Counted from the stretch's first letter, positions 24,967-34,172 are shown. The stretch: DNA of 64,000 nucleotides from Devosia sp. SL43 (GCF_021729885.1 NZ_CP063401.1:2906501-2970500), one strand, 5' to 3'. Program-made: numbers and translations. Notes: a model not told the origin generated them from the sequence alone.

Positions 24967-25368
24967 CTACATCACGTGTCTATACCTGGCGATACACGAC
25001 CCATCGGGCTGTATCCAAATGATCAGGCTTTCCCGAATAAGGATGTCCACCGGCCTGAAGAAGATCCAACTCATCGTGCCGTCGGGAAATCCCGCCCCAC
25101 TACTTGGCACCACAGCGCGAGGAAATTCGGGGTCCCGCAAAGCAATCTCATTTAGAGAGTCTGGATCGACCATTGCGCATACAAGTTCAGAGACATCGAT
25201 CGCGCGTGATCCCTCGGGCCCAAGTTTGAGCCAGAGTTGCTTTCGCTCGTTCATGAGCGCTTCGATTTGCGTGCGGAGATTGTGCTTCATTTGCTCCTCA
25301 GCACTCGGAGCATTTGGGAGGGTTAAGGCTGCACAACAGAGTATGGCGCTGAGTGTCAGAGTTCGCAT
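24967..25368 (-). CDS. Small secreted protein of unknown function
   Basis: 133 residues from the ATG at 25368, with GGGAGAG upstream. Signal peptide MRTLTLSAILCCAALTLPNAPSA. The mature part contains a basic helix (MKHNLRTQIEALMNERKQLW) and then RAIDVSELVCAMVDPDSLNEI and GFPDGTMSWIFFRPVDILI. Codon use looks less GC-biased than in neighbouring operons. No family recognised. It stands alone on this strand in a gene-poor stretch, so transfer is possible. Confidence 0.6.
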   Translation of the reverse strand: MRTLTLSAILCCAALTLPNAPSAEEQMKHNLRTQIEALMNERKQLWLKLGPEGSRAIDVSELVCAMVDPDSLNEIALRDPEFPRAVVPSSGAGFPDGTMSWIFFRPVDILIRESLIIWIQPDGSCIARYRHVM

Positions 25369-25893
25369 ACTTGGTCTCTCCCAATCATCAATCTCTAGGA
25401 TCGATTCTATCGATCGCCAGACTCTTCGGCGACAAGGTGTTGGAATGCGCTCACCATGCAAGATTGGTTAGCGGACGTCGGTAAGCTGCCCAGCCGCAGT
25501 CGACCCCATGGCGGTCCTTCGGGGTTCGATAGTGGCCTCCTAAAGCAGACGTTGAAGTCTGCACCCGGGCATGTCGGAGGTGAAGGCCTGGCGCTGCTTA
25601 ATCCCATTCTCGCCTGATTTGGCAGTTACTGACACCTACTGATCGAGATCATTGCCGGGTGGTTGGGCAGGTCGACAGGTGACTTCGTTATTCGCCTGTG
25701 TGTGCGGTCTCCTCGCGCGTGGTCGAAGAAGACATCGGCCTTGCCGAGGCTTTCACCCCTCTCAGACGTGGTGTCTCGCATGGCAGGAGCCATCCGCGCC
25801 GCGAGCACATTTCGTTCTGTGACCCGCTACGGCTGCGCAGGGTGAACCAGTCTCTCCCCGCCGCACCGAAATCAAACCTCACCGGAGCTTTTC
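25369..25893. other. Gene-free stretch before the prolyl oligopeptidase
   Basis: About 525 bases with only short overlapping open frames and no frame with both a good SD and a recognisable protein. It must hold the promoters of the small secreted-protein gene (leftward) and of the peptidase (rightward, SD CCGGAG before 25894). I see no repeat or RNA signature here. Confidence 0.5.
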
Positions 25894-28035
25894 ATGCGCA
25901 TTTCGTGGGCCTTCCTGGCCCTGACTCTGCTCGTCCCCGGCTCCGTAGCCGCCCAGCCCACAACGGAAACAGACATGTCCCAAATGATTTATCCCGAAAC
26001 AAAGCAGATACCGGTGGTCGAGGATCATTTCGGCCATACCATCACCGATCCCTATCGCTGGCTGGAGAACGATGTTCGCAGCGACGAGGAGGTGTCCCAG
26101 TGGGTCGAGGCGCAGAACTCGGTGACCGACGAGTATCTGGCTGGCCTACCGGGCCGGGCCGTTTTCGCCGAGCGAATGGCTGCACTGCTGAACTACGAGC
26201 AGGTCTCCGCGCCCGTCAAACGGGGCGGCCGGTATTTCTACACGCGTAATTCGGGCCAGGAGAACCAGCCGACACTTTACGTGCGGGACGACCTTGGTGG
26301 GCCGGCGAAGGCGCTGATCAACCCCAATGCGTGGTCGGCGGACAGCGGCGATGCGCTGGCCGAGTGGTCGCCATCCGACGATGGCCGTCTGGTCGCCTAT
26401 GGCGTGCAGCAGGGCGGCACAGACTGGCGCACCATCCGCGTGCTCGACGTCGATACCGGTACGGTGCTCGAGGATAGCGTCGCATGGGCCCGCTTCACCG
26501 ACATAGCCTGGGCCCCCGACGCCTCCGGCTTCTTCTATGCGCGCTTCCCCGAACCCGAAGGCGCCAATGCGGCGGCCGGTATCGTCAATCACGCGGTCTA
26601 TTTCCACGCTATCGGCACGCCTCAGTCCGAGGATCGGTTGATCTATGCCGACCCCACTCGGCCCACCAATCTCGTCCCGATCAAGCGGACTGCCGATGGC
26701 CGTTACCTCGCCATCTATCCCACCCCCGGCGCCGGCGCGAATGCCCTGGCGGTGGTCGATCTGGATAGCGAGTATTGGACACCGCGCATGCTGATCGAGG
26801 ATTTTACCGCCGATTGGTCCGTGGTCGGCAACGGTGGCAGCCGGCTCTATGTCAACACCAACCAGGATGCAGAGCGGGGGAAGATTGTGGTCTTCGATCT
26901 GGCGGAAGCCGAACCGCAGCCTGTCGAGGTGGTCGCGGAGGACGAAGCCGTAATCAGCAATGCCATCCTCGTCGGCGGGCGCCTGCTGACCACCTATCTT
27001 GTGGATGCCCAGACCGAGATGCGGCGCTTCCTGCCTGACGGCACGCCGGACGGCGTGGTGGACTTGCCGGGCATCGGCACGGCGGGCGGCATCCAGGGCG
27101 ATTTCGCTGAAGATGAAGCCTTCTTCCTCTTCACCAGCTTCGACACCCCGATCACAGTCTACCGCTACGACGTGGCCGCCAACAGCTACGACGGGTGGGC
27201 CGAGCCAAAACTGGCGGCAAATTTCAACAATGTCGTGGTCGAACAGCGGTTCTATACGTCAAAGGACGGGACGCAGGTTCCGATGTTCATCGTCAGCAAT
27301 GGTGATGTCACCAAGCCGGCGCCGACCTTGCTGTATGGGTATGGCGGGTTCGGCATCCCCATGGTGCCGTTCTACAACCCCCTGCAGATGGCCTGGGTAG
27401 AACAGGGCGGCGTGCTGGCGGTCGCCAATATCCGCGGTGGCGGCGAGTATGGCCGCGCCTGGCATCGGGCTGGACAGCTCGAAAACCGGCAGAACGCCTA
27501 TGACGACTTCATCGCTGCAAGCGAATATCTCAAGGCCGAGAAGATTGCCAGCGACGATGGTTTGGTCGTCCAGGGCGAATCCAATGGCGGCCTCCTCGTC
27601 GGGGTGGTGACCAACCAGCGGCCTGACCTTTTTGCAGCGGCGCTTCCCGGCGTCGGTGTGATGGATATGCTGCGATACCATCAGTTCACCGGCGGCGCCT
27701 TGTGGATTTCCGATTTTGGCAGCCCGGATGAAGAGGTGCATTTCGACAATCTCCTTGCCTATTCGCCCTATCACAACATCCGGGACGGCGAAGACTATCC
27801 GGCGATCCTGGCGACCACCGCGGATACCGACGATCGTGTTGTGCCGGGTCACACGTTCAAATACACCGCCGCTCTTCAGGCGGCAGACCTGGGAGACAAG
27901 CCCCATCTGGTCAGGATCGAGACCAGGGCCGGTCATGGCGCTGGCATGCCCCTCGACAAGGTCATCGCCCTGCATGCCGACCAATGGGCCTTCGCCGCAC
28001 ACTGGGCTGGCCTCGAAGTCGGCAAGACGCCGTGA
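25894..28035 (+). CDS. Prolyl oligopeptidase family serine peptidase (S9A), exported
   Basis: 713 residues. Signal peptide MRISWAFLALTLLVPGSVAA, so periplasmic or secreted. An N-terminal segment (DPYRWLENDVRSDEEVSQWV) and a seven-bladed propeller (about 80-440) precede the C-terminal alpha/beta-hydrolase domain. Catalytic Ser563 lies in VQGESNGGLL, the Asp in TADTDDRVVPGH and the His in TRAGHGAGMPL. It cuts short proline-containing peptides. Normal length for the family. Single gene with SD CCGGAG; no partner genes nearby. Confidence 0.94.
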   Translation: MRISWAFLALTLLVPGSVAAQPTTETDMSQMIYPETKQIPVVEDHFGHTITDPYRWLENDVRSDEEVSQWVEAQNSVTDEYLAGLPGRAVFAERMAALLNYEQVSAPVKRGGRYFYTRNSGQENQPTLYVRDDLGGPAKALINPNAWSADSGDALAEWSPSDDGRLVAYGVQQGGTDWRTIRVLDVDTGTVLEDSVAWARFTDIAWAPDASGFFYARFPEPEGANAAAGIVNHAVYFHAIGTPQSEDRLIYADPTRPTNLVPIKRTADGRYLAIYPTPGAGANALAVVDLDSEYWTPRMLIEDFTADWSVVGNGGSRLYVNTNQDAERGKIVVFDLAEAEPQPVEVVAEDEAVISNAILVGGRLLTTYLVDAQTEMRRFLPDGTPDGVVDLPGIGTAGGIQGDFAEDEAFFLFTSFDTPITVYRYDVAANSYDGWAEPKLAANFNNVVVEQRFYTSKDGTQVPMFIVSNGDVTKPAPTLLYGYGGFGIPMVPFYNPLQMAWVEQGGVLAVANIRGGGEYGRAWHRAGQLENRQNAYDDFIAASEYLKAEKIASDDGLVVQGESNGGLLVGVVTNQRPDLFAAALPGVGVMDMLRYHQFTGGALWISDFGSPDEEVHFDNLLAYSPYHNIRDGEDYPAILATTADTDDRVVPGHTFKYTAALQAADLGDKPHLVRIETRAGHGAGMPLDKVIALHADQWAFAAHWAGLEVGKTP

Positions 28036-28393
28036 TCCTGGTCTTGGATCACAGGTCAAACCCCGTTTGGTGGCATGACCTCCAAGTCCGGTTTTGCCGA
28101 AGTCAGCGTCTCGAACGCCGCGCGGTTGGGAGGGCGAGCAATGTTCGCCCCTCGATCGCAGATGCTAGAAAAGGGACCGTCGCTGGGCCGTCTTGTACTC
28201 GCTTCATTGTTACCAGAAGCTGATATTCCGTTGTCGGCCCAAGTTCACCAATCGCAAAAATGATCCGTTAGTGCATTGTTCTTACTTATCTTTCTTTGAT
28301 GTCTGGGGCATCCTATGGGCGATTTTACAAGTGAGTGTGAGCGGGTGGGCTGGAATGTTCACTACCCCCAGGAAATGGCCCACGCTTTCATAG
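28036..28393. other. Gene-free stretch upstream of the ECF sigma operon
   Basis: About 360 bases between the peptidase stop and the sigma-factor promoter. Small open frames lack an SD or a recognisable product. The ATGGCCCACGC motif at 28375-28385 repeats the one at about 24704. The GC content drops around 28240-28320. Confidence 0.4.
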
Positions 28394-28421
28394 TGATCCG
28401 GTGGGCGACCACCCGCGTAAG
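28394..28421 (+). promoter_or_regulatory. RpoE/ECF11-type promoter of the sigma-anti-sigma operon
   Basis: TGATCC (28394-28399), an 18-base spacer, then TAAG (28418-28421). This matches the promoter class recognised by Rhodobacter RpoE (ECF11), and it lies 24 bases before the start of the ECF sigma gene. It therefore fits positive autoregulation. I looked for another TGATCC-N18-TAAG upstream of crtY, SDR, crtE and fni and did not see one. Confidence 0.8.
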
Positions 28422-28445
28422 GACATTACCTGCGCGGAGAAACCG

Positions 28446-29045
28446 ATGTATATGGTGCCCATGACCGATGCAGAACGCAGGCAACCCTTGAGCGCTGGAC
28501 TGCAGGAAGACCCGTCTGCTTTGCTGCATCGCGTTGCACAGTTTAGGGACAAGGCTGCTCTGGCGGCCTTGTTCAGCATGTATGGCCCAAAGCTGAAGTC
28601 GATGATGCTCAAGCTTGGCACCAGCGACGCTCTGGCCGAGGACTTGGTTCAAGACACGTTTCTCAATGTCTGGCGCAAGGCCGCGCTCTATTCCAATCAA
28701 CGCGGTGCGGTGAGCACCTGGATTTTCACCATCGCCCGCAACCTGCGGATTGATCAGCTTCGGCGTCAATCCAACAAGCCCTACGAAGATCTCGAAGCTC
28801 TGGAACTGGCCAGCGAGGCGCCGACGGGATTGTTTCTGACCGAGCAAAACCAGGTTGTCGCCCGGGTAACGGCGGCTCTGGATACCTTGCCGCTGGAGCA
28901 GCAGGAGGTGATCCGCCTCAGCTTCATTCATGAATTGCCGCATGCGGAGATCGCCGAACGGACCGGCATTCCGCTTGGAACCGTAAAATCTCGACTGCGC
29001 CTTGCCTATGAACGGCTCCGGCCTGCGCTGGAGGATCTGCAATGA
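28446..29045 (+). CDS. rpoE: ECF sigma factor, RpoE type (ECF11, partner of ChrR)
   Basis: 199 residues from the ATG at 28446 (SD GGAGAA). Region 2 is FSMYGPKLKSMMLKLGTSDAL, AEDLVQDTFLNVWRKAALY, STWIFTIARNLRIDQLRR. Region 4 is LPLEQQEVIRLSFIHELPHAEIAERTGIPLGTVKSRLRLAYERLR. In Rhodobacter this sigma drives the singlet-oxygen response. The downstream ChrR-like gene overlaps by 4 bases. The autoregulatory promoter at 28394 and the adjoining carotenoid genes support a photo-oxidative stress role, but direct control of crt genes is not shown by the sequence. Confidence 0.93.
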   Translation: MYMVPMTDAERRQPLSAGLQEDPSALLHRVAQFRDKAALAALFSMYGPKLKSMMLKLGTSDALAEDLVQDTFLNVWRKAALYSNQRGAVSTWIFTIARNLRIDQLRRQSNKPYEDLEALELASEAPTGLFLTEQNQVVARVTAALDTLPLEQQEVIRLSFIHELPHAEIAERTGIPLGTVKSRLRLAYERLRPALEDLQ

Positions 29046-29686
29046 CCGTCAACCATCACCCCGACATCGCGACGCTCATGGCGTTCAGCGCCGGCACGCT
29101 TGACCATCCCTATGCCACGGTTATTGCCACGCATTTGGCAATGTCCGAAGGCGGTCGCGAGACGATGCGTCATATCAATACGATCGGCGGGGCGCTGCTG
29201 ACGGCAGAGCCGGGGGGCGATCTGGCTCCCGATGCCCTTGATCGTCTGCTGAATTCGCTGGAAGACGACGAGAGCGAGGTCGTTTCGCAGCCCCTGCTGA
29301 ACAGCGATCTACCGATCCCCCTGCAGCGCTTCCTGCCCGATGGCCTCGACAGCGTGCGATGGAAGTGGACCGGGCCCGGCGTGGCGACGGCAGACCTGGC
29401 ATGGAGTGCGGCCGGGTCGCGCCTGATGCTGCTGCGCGTTGCCGCTGGCCGACGCGTTCCCGAGCATGGGCACGGCGGCCAGGAACTGACCTTGATCCTC
29501 AAGGGCGCCTATCGCGACCGCTTCGGCATCTTTGCGGCGGGCGATATCGCCGACCATGACGAGGATGTCGAACACCAGCCGATCGCCGAACCGGGCGAAG
29601 ACTGCATTTGCCTGGTTGCCGTGGACGCCAGGCTCACCTTCCGCGGGCGGCTCATGCGGCTGTTGCAGCCGCTGTTTGGCATGTAG
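29042..29686 (+). CDS. chrR: ChrR-like cupin anti-sigma factor with degraded zinc motif
   Basis: 214 residues. The N-terminal anti-sigma domain starts MTVNHHPDIATLMAFSAGTL (H6) and has H31 in ATHLAMSEGGRE. In Rhodobacter ChrR the zinc ligands are H6, H31, C35 and C38; here positions 35 and 38 are Ser and Gly. The C-terminal cupin keeps its metal residues (H141, H143 and E147 in PEHGHGGQEL, and a later His in DVEHQP). The first four bases overlap the sigma gene. It should hold RpoE inactive until singlet oxygen or peroxide acts on the cupin. Loss of the zinc cysteines is unusual and may change affinity or signal response. Confidence 0.88.
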   Translation: MTVNHHPDIATLMAFSAGTLDHPYATVIATHLAMSEGGRETMRHINTIGGALLTAEPGGDLAPDALDRLLNSLEDDESEVVSQPLLNSDLPIPLQRFLPDGLDSVRWKWTGPGVATADLAWSAAGSRLMLLRVAAGRRVPEHGHGGQELTLILKGAYRDRFGIFAAGDIADHDEDVEHQPIAEPGEDCICLVAVDARLTFRGRLMRLLQPLFGM

Positions 29687-29701
29687 CGGCGGGTCTGGCT
29701 T

Positions 29702-30430
29702 CTACCCCTTGGTCCGCAACGTCGAGCGACCGCCGTCGACGCCGAGCACCTGTCCGGTGACCCATGTCGATTGGTCGGACAGCAGGAAATCGGCTGCAGC
29801 GGCGATGTCGTCCGCTTCGCCAAGCCGCCCCATGGCGTGCATCTGGGCGATGGCGCTCGCTGTCGCCTCGTTGCTGGTCAAAGCCTGGGCGAGCGGGGTT
29901 TTCGTAAGCGACGGCGCCACGGCATTCACCCGGATCCTGGGGGCCAGCTCGGCGGCGAGGGCCCGCGTCAGGCCCTCGATCGCGCCCTTGGCCATGGCCA
30001 CGGAAGCATGGCCGGCAAAACCCTGGCCAACGGCCACGCTCGAAAACAGCACGACTGAACTCGTCGTGGCATTGGCCTTCATGGCCGGGAGCGCCGCCTG
30101 GACGGTGATGGCAGCACCCAAGGCGTTCAGAGCGAAGTCGGTGGCAAAGTCGTCGAGCGACAGGCGCGCAAGCGGCTTGAGATTGATGGAGCCCACAGCG
30201 TAGACGAGGCCGCCCACCGGCCCCGGCGAAGCCTCCACTGCTGCCTTCAACGCCCCGGTGTCGAGCACGTCGGCGATGGCCCATGTCGCACCCGTCGCGC
30301 CCGCAAGCGCTTCCAGCTTTTCGGCGTCACGGCCGACCAGGTGGAGCGGAACGCCGCGAGCGCTGAGGCGGCGAGCCAGGGTAGAGCCCACGCCGCCGGT
30401 TGCGCCAACGATGATTATGGTTCCTGACAC
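29702..30430 (-). CDS. SDR-fold protein lacking the catalytic tyrosine
   Basis: 242 residues. Cofactor loop IIIVGATGGVGSTLARRL, then DVLDTGALKAAV, a Ser in VVLFSSVAVGQG, and the C-terminal WVTGQVLGVDGGRS. The classical YxxxK is replaced: HASVAMAKGAIEGL has Lys but Val where Tyr should be. The protein can still bind NAD(P)H but may catalyse poorly or use another residue. It lies between chrR (convergent) and crtY (divergent), so a link to carotenoid or stress metabolism is possible but unproven. Confidence 0.88.
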   Translation of the reverse strand: MSGTIIIVGATGGVGSTLARRLSARGVPLHLVGRDAEKLEALAGATGATWAIADVLDTGALKAAVEASPGPVGGLVYAVGSINLKPLARLSLDDFATDFALNALGAAITVQAALPAMKANATTSSVVLFSSVAVGQGFAGHASVAMAKGAIEGLTRALAAELAPRIRVNAVAPSLTKTPLAQALTSNEATASAIAQMHAMGRLGEADDIAAAADFLLSDQSTWVTGQVLGVDGGRSTLRTKG

Positions 30431-30571
30431 GGCACACCTTTCGGTTGATCGGTCGGCCCGCGCATTCGTGCCGATAGAAGCTGATACGCAGCAGTGCCCG
30501 ATGCGGATTGGCGGTGCTCATAGCCGCCCGCGCTGCGTGACAACGCCCAAAAAGCCGCTAAGCTCCAGCTC

Positions 30572-31762
30572 ATGATTTCAGCGCCAAACAACCCTTCCGA
30601 CCTGCCGTTGATCCTGGTCGGCGCGGGCCTGGCTAGCGCGCTGATCGCGCAGCGGCTGTCCCATGGCGGCAATGGTCCGGCGATCGTCATGCTTGAGGCC
30701 GGTGAGACGCCGTTTGGCGAACACACCTGGTCGTTCCACGAGGCCGACGTCGAAGCCGAAGACCTGGCGTGGCTCGCCCCCCTTGTTGCCCATCGCTGGG
30801 ATGCGCAATCGGTTCGGTTTCAGAATCTGCGGCGCCAATTGCAGTCCGGCTACGCGACTCTGACGTCGGCTTCGGTCGCGAGTGCGATGTCGCAGCTCGC
30901 CAATTTAGACCTGCGAAAGCGCAGCGCTGCGGTGGCAGTGGGCCCCGATCACGTCACCCTCGCGGATGGAACGCGCATCGATGGTGCCTGCGTCATCGAC
31001 GCGCGCGGTTACCAGCCGAGTGACGCGCTGGCCCTGGGCTACCAGAAATTCGTCGGCCTCGAGATCGAGACCGAACAGCCGCATGGCCTGGTCAATCCTG
31101 TGATCATGGATGCTTCGGTCGACCAGCGCGATGGCTACCGGTTTGTCTATCTGCTGCCCTTTTCGCCGACACGCGTCCTGATCGAGGACACGCGCTATTC
31201 GGATGGCGAGGCACTGGACCTGCAGGCATTGGCGGCCGATGTGTCCGCCTATGCGACGGCGCAAGGTTGGTCCATTGCGCGTGTCGTCCGCGAGGAGCAT
31301 GGGGTGCTGCCTATCGCGCTGGCGCATGACGCCGAACGCTTCTGGTCCAGCAAACCCCGCGACGTGCCACAGGCGGGCATGCGCGCCGCGCTGTTCCACC
31401 CGACGACCGGTTACAGCCTGCCCGAAGCGGTCAGGGTCGCCAATCTGGTCGCCTCGGCCTGGCCGATCGGCAGTGCCGAACTTGCGCCCAGAATACGGGA
31501 TCACGCGGTGACGCGGAACCGGCAGCAGCGGTTCTATCGGCTGCTCAATCGCATGCTGTTTAGGGCGGCGCGGCCGGAGCGGCGGCACCTGGTGCTGCAG
31601 CGCTTCTATAAATTGCCAAAACCACTGATCGAAAGGTTCTATGCCGGCCGTACAAGCTGGACAGACATTGCCCGTATCCTGATCGGCAAGCCGCCGGTTC
31701 CCATCCACCGCGCTCTCGCCTGTCTGCGAGAAGCGCCCCTGCTCAAGCCGGAGAAGCCGTGA
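30572..31762 (+). CDS. crtY: Lycopene beta-cyclase CrtY
   Basis: 396 residues. FAD loop LILVGAGLASALIAQRL, the CrtY block GEHTWSFHEADV, then CVIDARGYQPSDALALGYQKFVGLEI and RVLIEDTRYSDG, and FHPTTGYSLPEAVRVANLV at the C-terminal side. The enzyme closes both ends of lycopene to give beta-carotene. First gene of crtYIB; its last 4 bases overlap the start of crtI, so translation is coupled. The 141-base gap to the divergent SDR gene holds the promoters. Confidence 0.95.
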   Translation: MISAPNNPSDLPLILVGAGLASALIAQRLSHGGNGPAIVMLEAGETPFGEHTWSFHEADVEAEDLAWLAPLVAHRWDAQSVRFQNLRRQLQSGYATLTSASVASAMSQLANLDLRKRSAAVAVGPDHVTLADGTRIDGACVIDARGYQPSDALALGYQKFVGLEIETEQPHGLVNPVIMDASVDQRDGYRFVYLLPFSPTRVLIEDTRYSDGEALDLQALAADVSAYATAQGWSIARVVREEHGVLPIALAHDAERFWSSKPRDVPQAGMRAALFHPTTGYSLPEAVRVANLVASAWPIGSAELAPRIRDHAVTRNRQQRFYRLLNRMLFRAARPERRHLVLQRFYKLPKPLIERFYAGRTSWTDIARILIGKPPVPIHRALACLREAPLLKPEKP

Positions 31763-33252
31763 ACTCGCCAACCAGGACCGCAGCAGTCATCGGCGCAGGC
31801 TTTGGAGGCTTGGCCCTCGCGATCCGGCTCCAGAGCGCCGGCATAGCGACGACGCTGTTCGAGAAGCGCGACAAGCCCGGTGGTCGCGCCTATGTCTATG
31901 CCGATGATGGCTTTACCTTCGATGCCGGCCCCACCGTCATCACCGATCCAGACTGTCTAGAACAGCTCTGGGCGCTTTCCGGCCGAAAGCTGTCGGACTA
32001 TGTGACCCTGCTGCCGGTGACGCCCTTTTACCAACTGTGCTGGGAAGACGGCTATCGCTTCGACTACGCGGACGATCAGGCCGAGATCGATCGCCAGATC
32101 GCTGCCAAATCGCCGGAGGATGTCGCGGGCTACCGCAAGTTCCTCGCCTATTCCGAGGACCTGTTCTGCGAGGGCTACGAGAAGCTGGGCACGGTGCCCT
32201 TCCTCAATTTCTGGTCGATGATCAAGGCGGCGCCGCAACTGGTCCGCCTCGAAAGCCATCGCAGCGTCTATTCCAAGGTCAGCCAGTTCATCAAGGACGA
32301 CCAGCTGCGCCAGGCCTTCAGCTTTCACTCCCTGCTGGTCGGCGGCAACCCGTTTCAGACGTCGTCGATCTATGCGCTGATCCACGCCCTGGAGCGCAAG
32401 GGGGGCGTGTGGTTTGCCAAGGGCGGCACCGGGGCGTTGATCGCCGGCATGGTGAAGCTGTTCGAGGATCTCGGCGGCAAGGTGCATCTCAACGCGGAAA
32501 TCGATCGCCTTGAGACCAGCAACGACCGCGTTACGGCGCTGATGCTGAGGGATGGCAGCCGCCACGTCTTCGACCAGGTGGCTTCCAATGCGGACGTCGT
32601 CCACACCTACAAGCACATGCTGCGGGATACGGAGCGCGGCAAGGCCAATGCCAAGGCACTGGAAAAGAAGCGCTTTTCCATGTCGCTCTTCGTCATCTAT
32701 TTCGGGCTGAAGACAACGCATCCCGAGCTCAAGCATCACATGGTGCTGTTCGGGCCGCGCTATCGCGATCTGATCGCCGACATCTTCAAGGCCGATGGCC
32801 TCGCCGATGATTTCTCGCTCTACCTGCATGCGCCGTCGGTGACCGACGACAGCCTTGCCCCGGCTGGGTCGAGTGCGTATTACGTGCTGTCGCCGGTGCC
32901 GCATCTCGGCACTGCCGATATCGACTGGGCGGTCGAGGGGCCGAAATACCGCGACCGCATCCTCAAATATCTCAACGACCGCTACATTCCCGGCCTGCTC
33001 GACGATCTGGTGACGGTGCGCCATTTCACGCCCTTCGATTTCCGCGACGAGCTCAACGCCCATCTGGGGTCGGCATTCTCGGTCGAGCCCATCCTGACCC
33101 AGAGCGCCTGGTTCCGACCGCATAATCGGGACGACGAGATTTCCAATCTCTATATCGTCGGTGCAGGCACCCATCCGGGTGCCGGCATTCCCGGTGTCGT
33201 TGGCTCCGCCAAGGCGACCGCCGGCCTGATGATCGAGGATGCACAGGCATGA
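31759..33252 (+). CDS. crtI: Phytoene desaturase CrtI
   Basis: 497 residues. N-terminal FAD loop AAVIGAGFGGLALAIRLQ, then KRDKPGGRAYVYADDGFTFD and AGPTVITDP, and the C-terminal bacterial phytoene-dehydrogenase signature NLYIVGAGTHPGAGIPGV. It converts phytoene to lycopene in four desaturation steps. Overlaps crtY and crtB by 4 bases on each side. Typical length. Confidence 0.96.
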   Translation: MNSPTRTAAVIGAGFGGLALAIRLQSAGIATTLFEKRDKPGGRAYVYADDGFTFDAGPTVITDPDCLEQLWALSGRKLSDYVTLLPVTPFYQLCWEDGYRFDYADDQAEIDRQIAAKSPEDVAGYRKFLAYSEDLFCEGYEKLGTVPFLNFWSMIKAAPQLVRLESHRSVYSKVSQFIKDDQLRQAFSFHSLLVGGNPFQTSSIYALIHALERKGGVWFAKGGTGALIAGMVKLFEDLGGKVHLNAEIDRLETSNDRVTALMLRDGSRHVFDQVASNADVVHTYKHMLRDTERGKANAKALEKKRFSMSLFVIYFGLKTTHPELKHHMVLFGPRYRDLIADIFKADGLADDFSLYLHAPSVTDDSLAPAGSSAYYVLSPVPHLGTADIDWAVEGPKYRDRILKYLNDRYIPGLLDDLVTVRHFTPFDFRDELNAHLGSAFSVEPILTQSAWFRPHNRDDEISNLYIVGAGTHPGAGIPGVVGSAKATAGLMIEDAQA

Positions 33253-34172
33253 GCGATGCCGTTATTGCCAATAGCGAAGTCGCCATTGCGCAGGGTTCGC
33301 AAAGCTTTGCGGCGGCGGCACGCCTGTTCGACAAGGCGACGCGCGACGACGCTGTCATGCTCTATGCCTGGTGCCGGCATTGCGACGACGTCGTCGACGG
33401 ACAGACCCTGGGTCACGCCCAGCAAGACGATTTTCGTGACGGCCAACACCAGCGCCTCGATCTGCTGCGCCACCAGACAGCCGCGGCACTGAATGGCGAA
33501 CGCACCGACGATCCGACCTTCGAGGCCTTGCGCCGCGTCGTGCAGCGCCACCAGATCCCGCACCGCCATCCGCAGGAGCTACTGGCCGGGTTCGAGATGG
33601 ATGTCTCTAATCGGCACTATGCCACGACGGGCGACACACTCGACTACTGCTACCATGTCGCTGGCGTGGTCGGCGTGATGATGGCGATGATCATGGGCGC
33701 GCGTGATCCTAAGGTGCTGGACCGGGCCTGCGATCTGGGCCTGGCGTTCCAGCTGACCAACATCGCCCGCGACGTGATCGACGATGCCCGTGTGGGCCGC
33801 GTTTACGTACCGGCGGATATCCTGCGTCGGCACGGTATCGCGCGGATCGACGCTGATGACCTGTCGCAGCGGCCGGCGCTGCACGCAGCCGCGCTGGAGC
33901 TCCTCGACCTCGCCGAACGTTACTACGCGTCCGCCTATATCGGCATGGCCGCGCTCCCCGCACGCTCGGCCTGGGCGATCGCGGCTGCGCGGCGCGTTTA
34001 CCGTGCCATCGGCAGCAAATTGCGGGCGGGTGGTCCGGCAGCCTGGAACCAGCGCGTCTCGACGACAAAGGCCGAAAAGCTCGCTCTGCTCGGCCTCGCC
34101 CTCGGCGATGTGGGCGTGACACGGGTCATCAAGCGCAACACGCCGCGTACGGGCCTCTGGCAGCGTCCCTGA
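33249..34172 (+). CDS. crtB: Phytoene synthase CrtB
   Basis: 307 residues. First Asp-rich motif YAWCRHCDDVVDG and second NIARDVIDDARVGRVYVP bind the diphosphates through Mg2+. It condenses two GGPP to phytoene. Start overlaps crtI by 4 bases. Its TGA (34170-34172) is immediately followed by the reverse-strand stop of crtZ, leaving no space for a terminator between two convergent operons. Confidence 0.96.
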   Translation: MSDAVIANSEVAIAQGSQSFAAAARLFDKATRDDAVMLYAWCRHCDDVVDGQTLGHAQQDDFRDGQHQRLDLLRHQTAAALNGERTDDPTFEALRRVVQRHQIPHRHPQELLAGFEMDVSNRHYATTGDTLDYCYHVAGVVGVMMAMIMGARDPKVLDRACDLGLAFQLTNIARDVIDDARVGRVYVPADILRRHGIARIDADDLSQRPALHAAALELLDLAERYYASAYIGMAALPARSAWAIAAARRVYRAIGSKLRAGGPAAWNQRVSTTKAEKLALLGLALGDVGVTRVIKRNTPRTGLWQRP

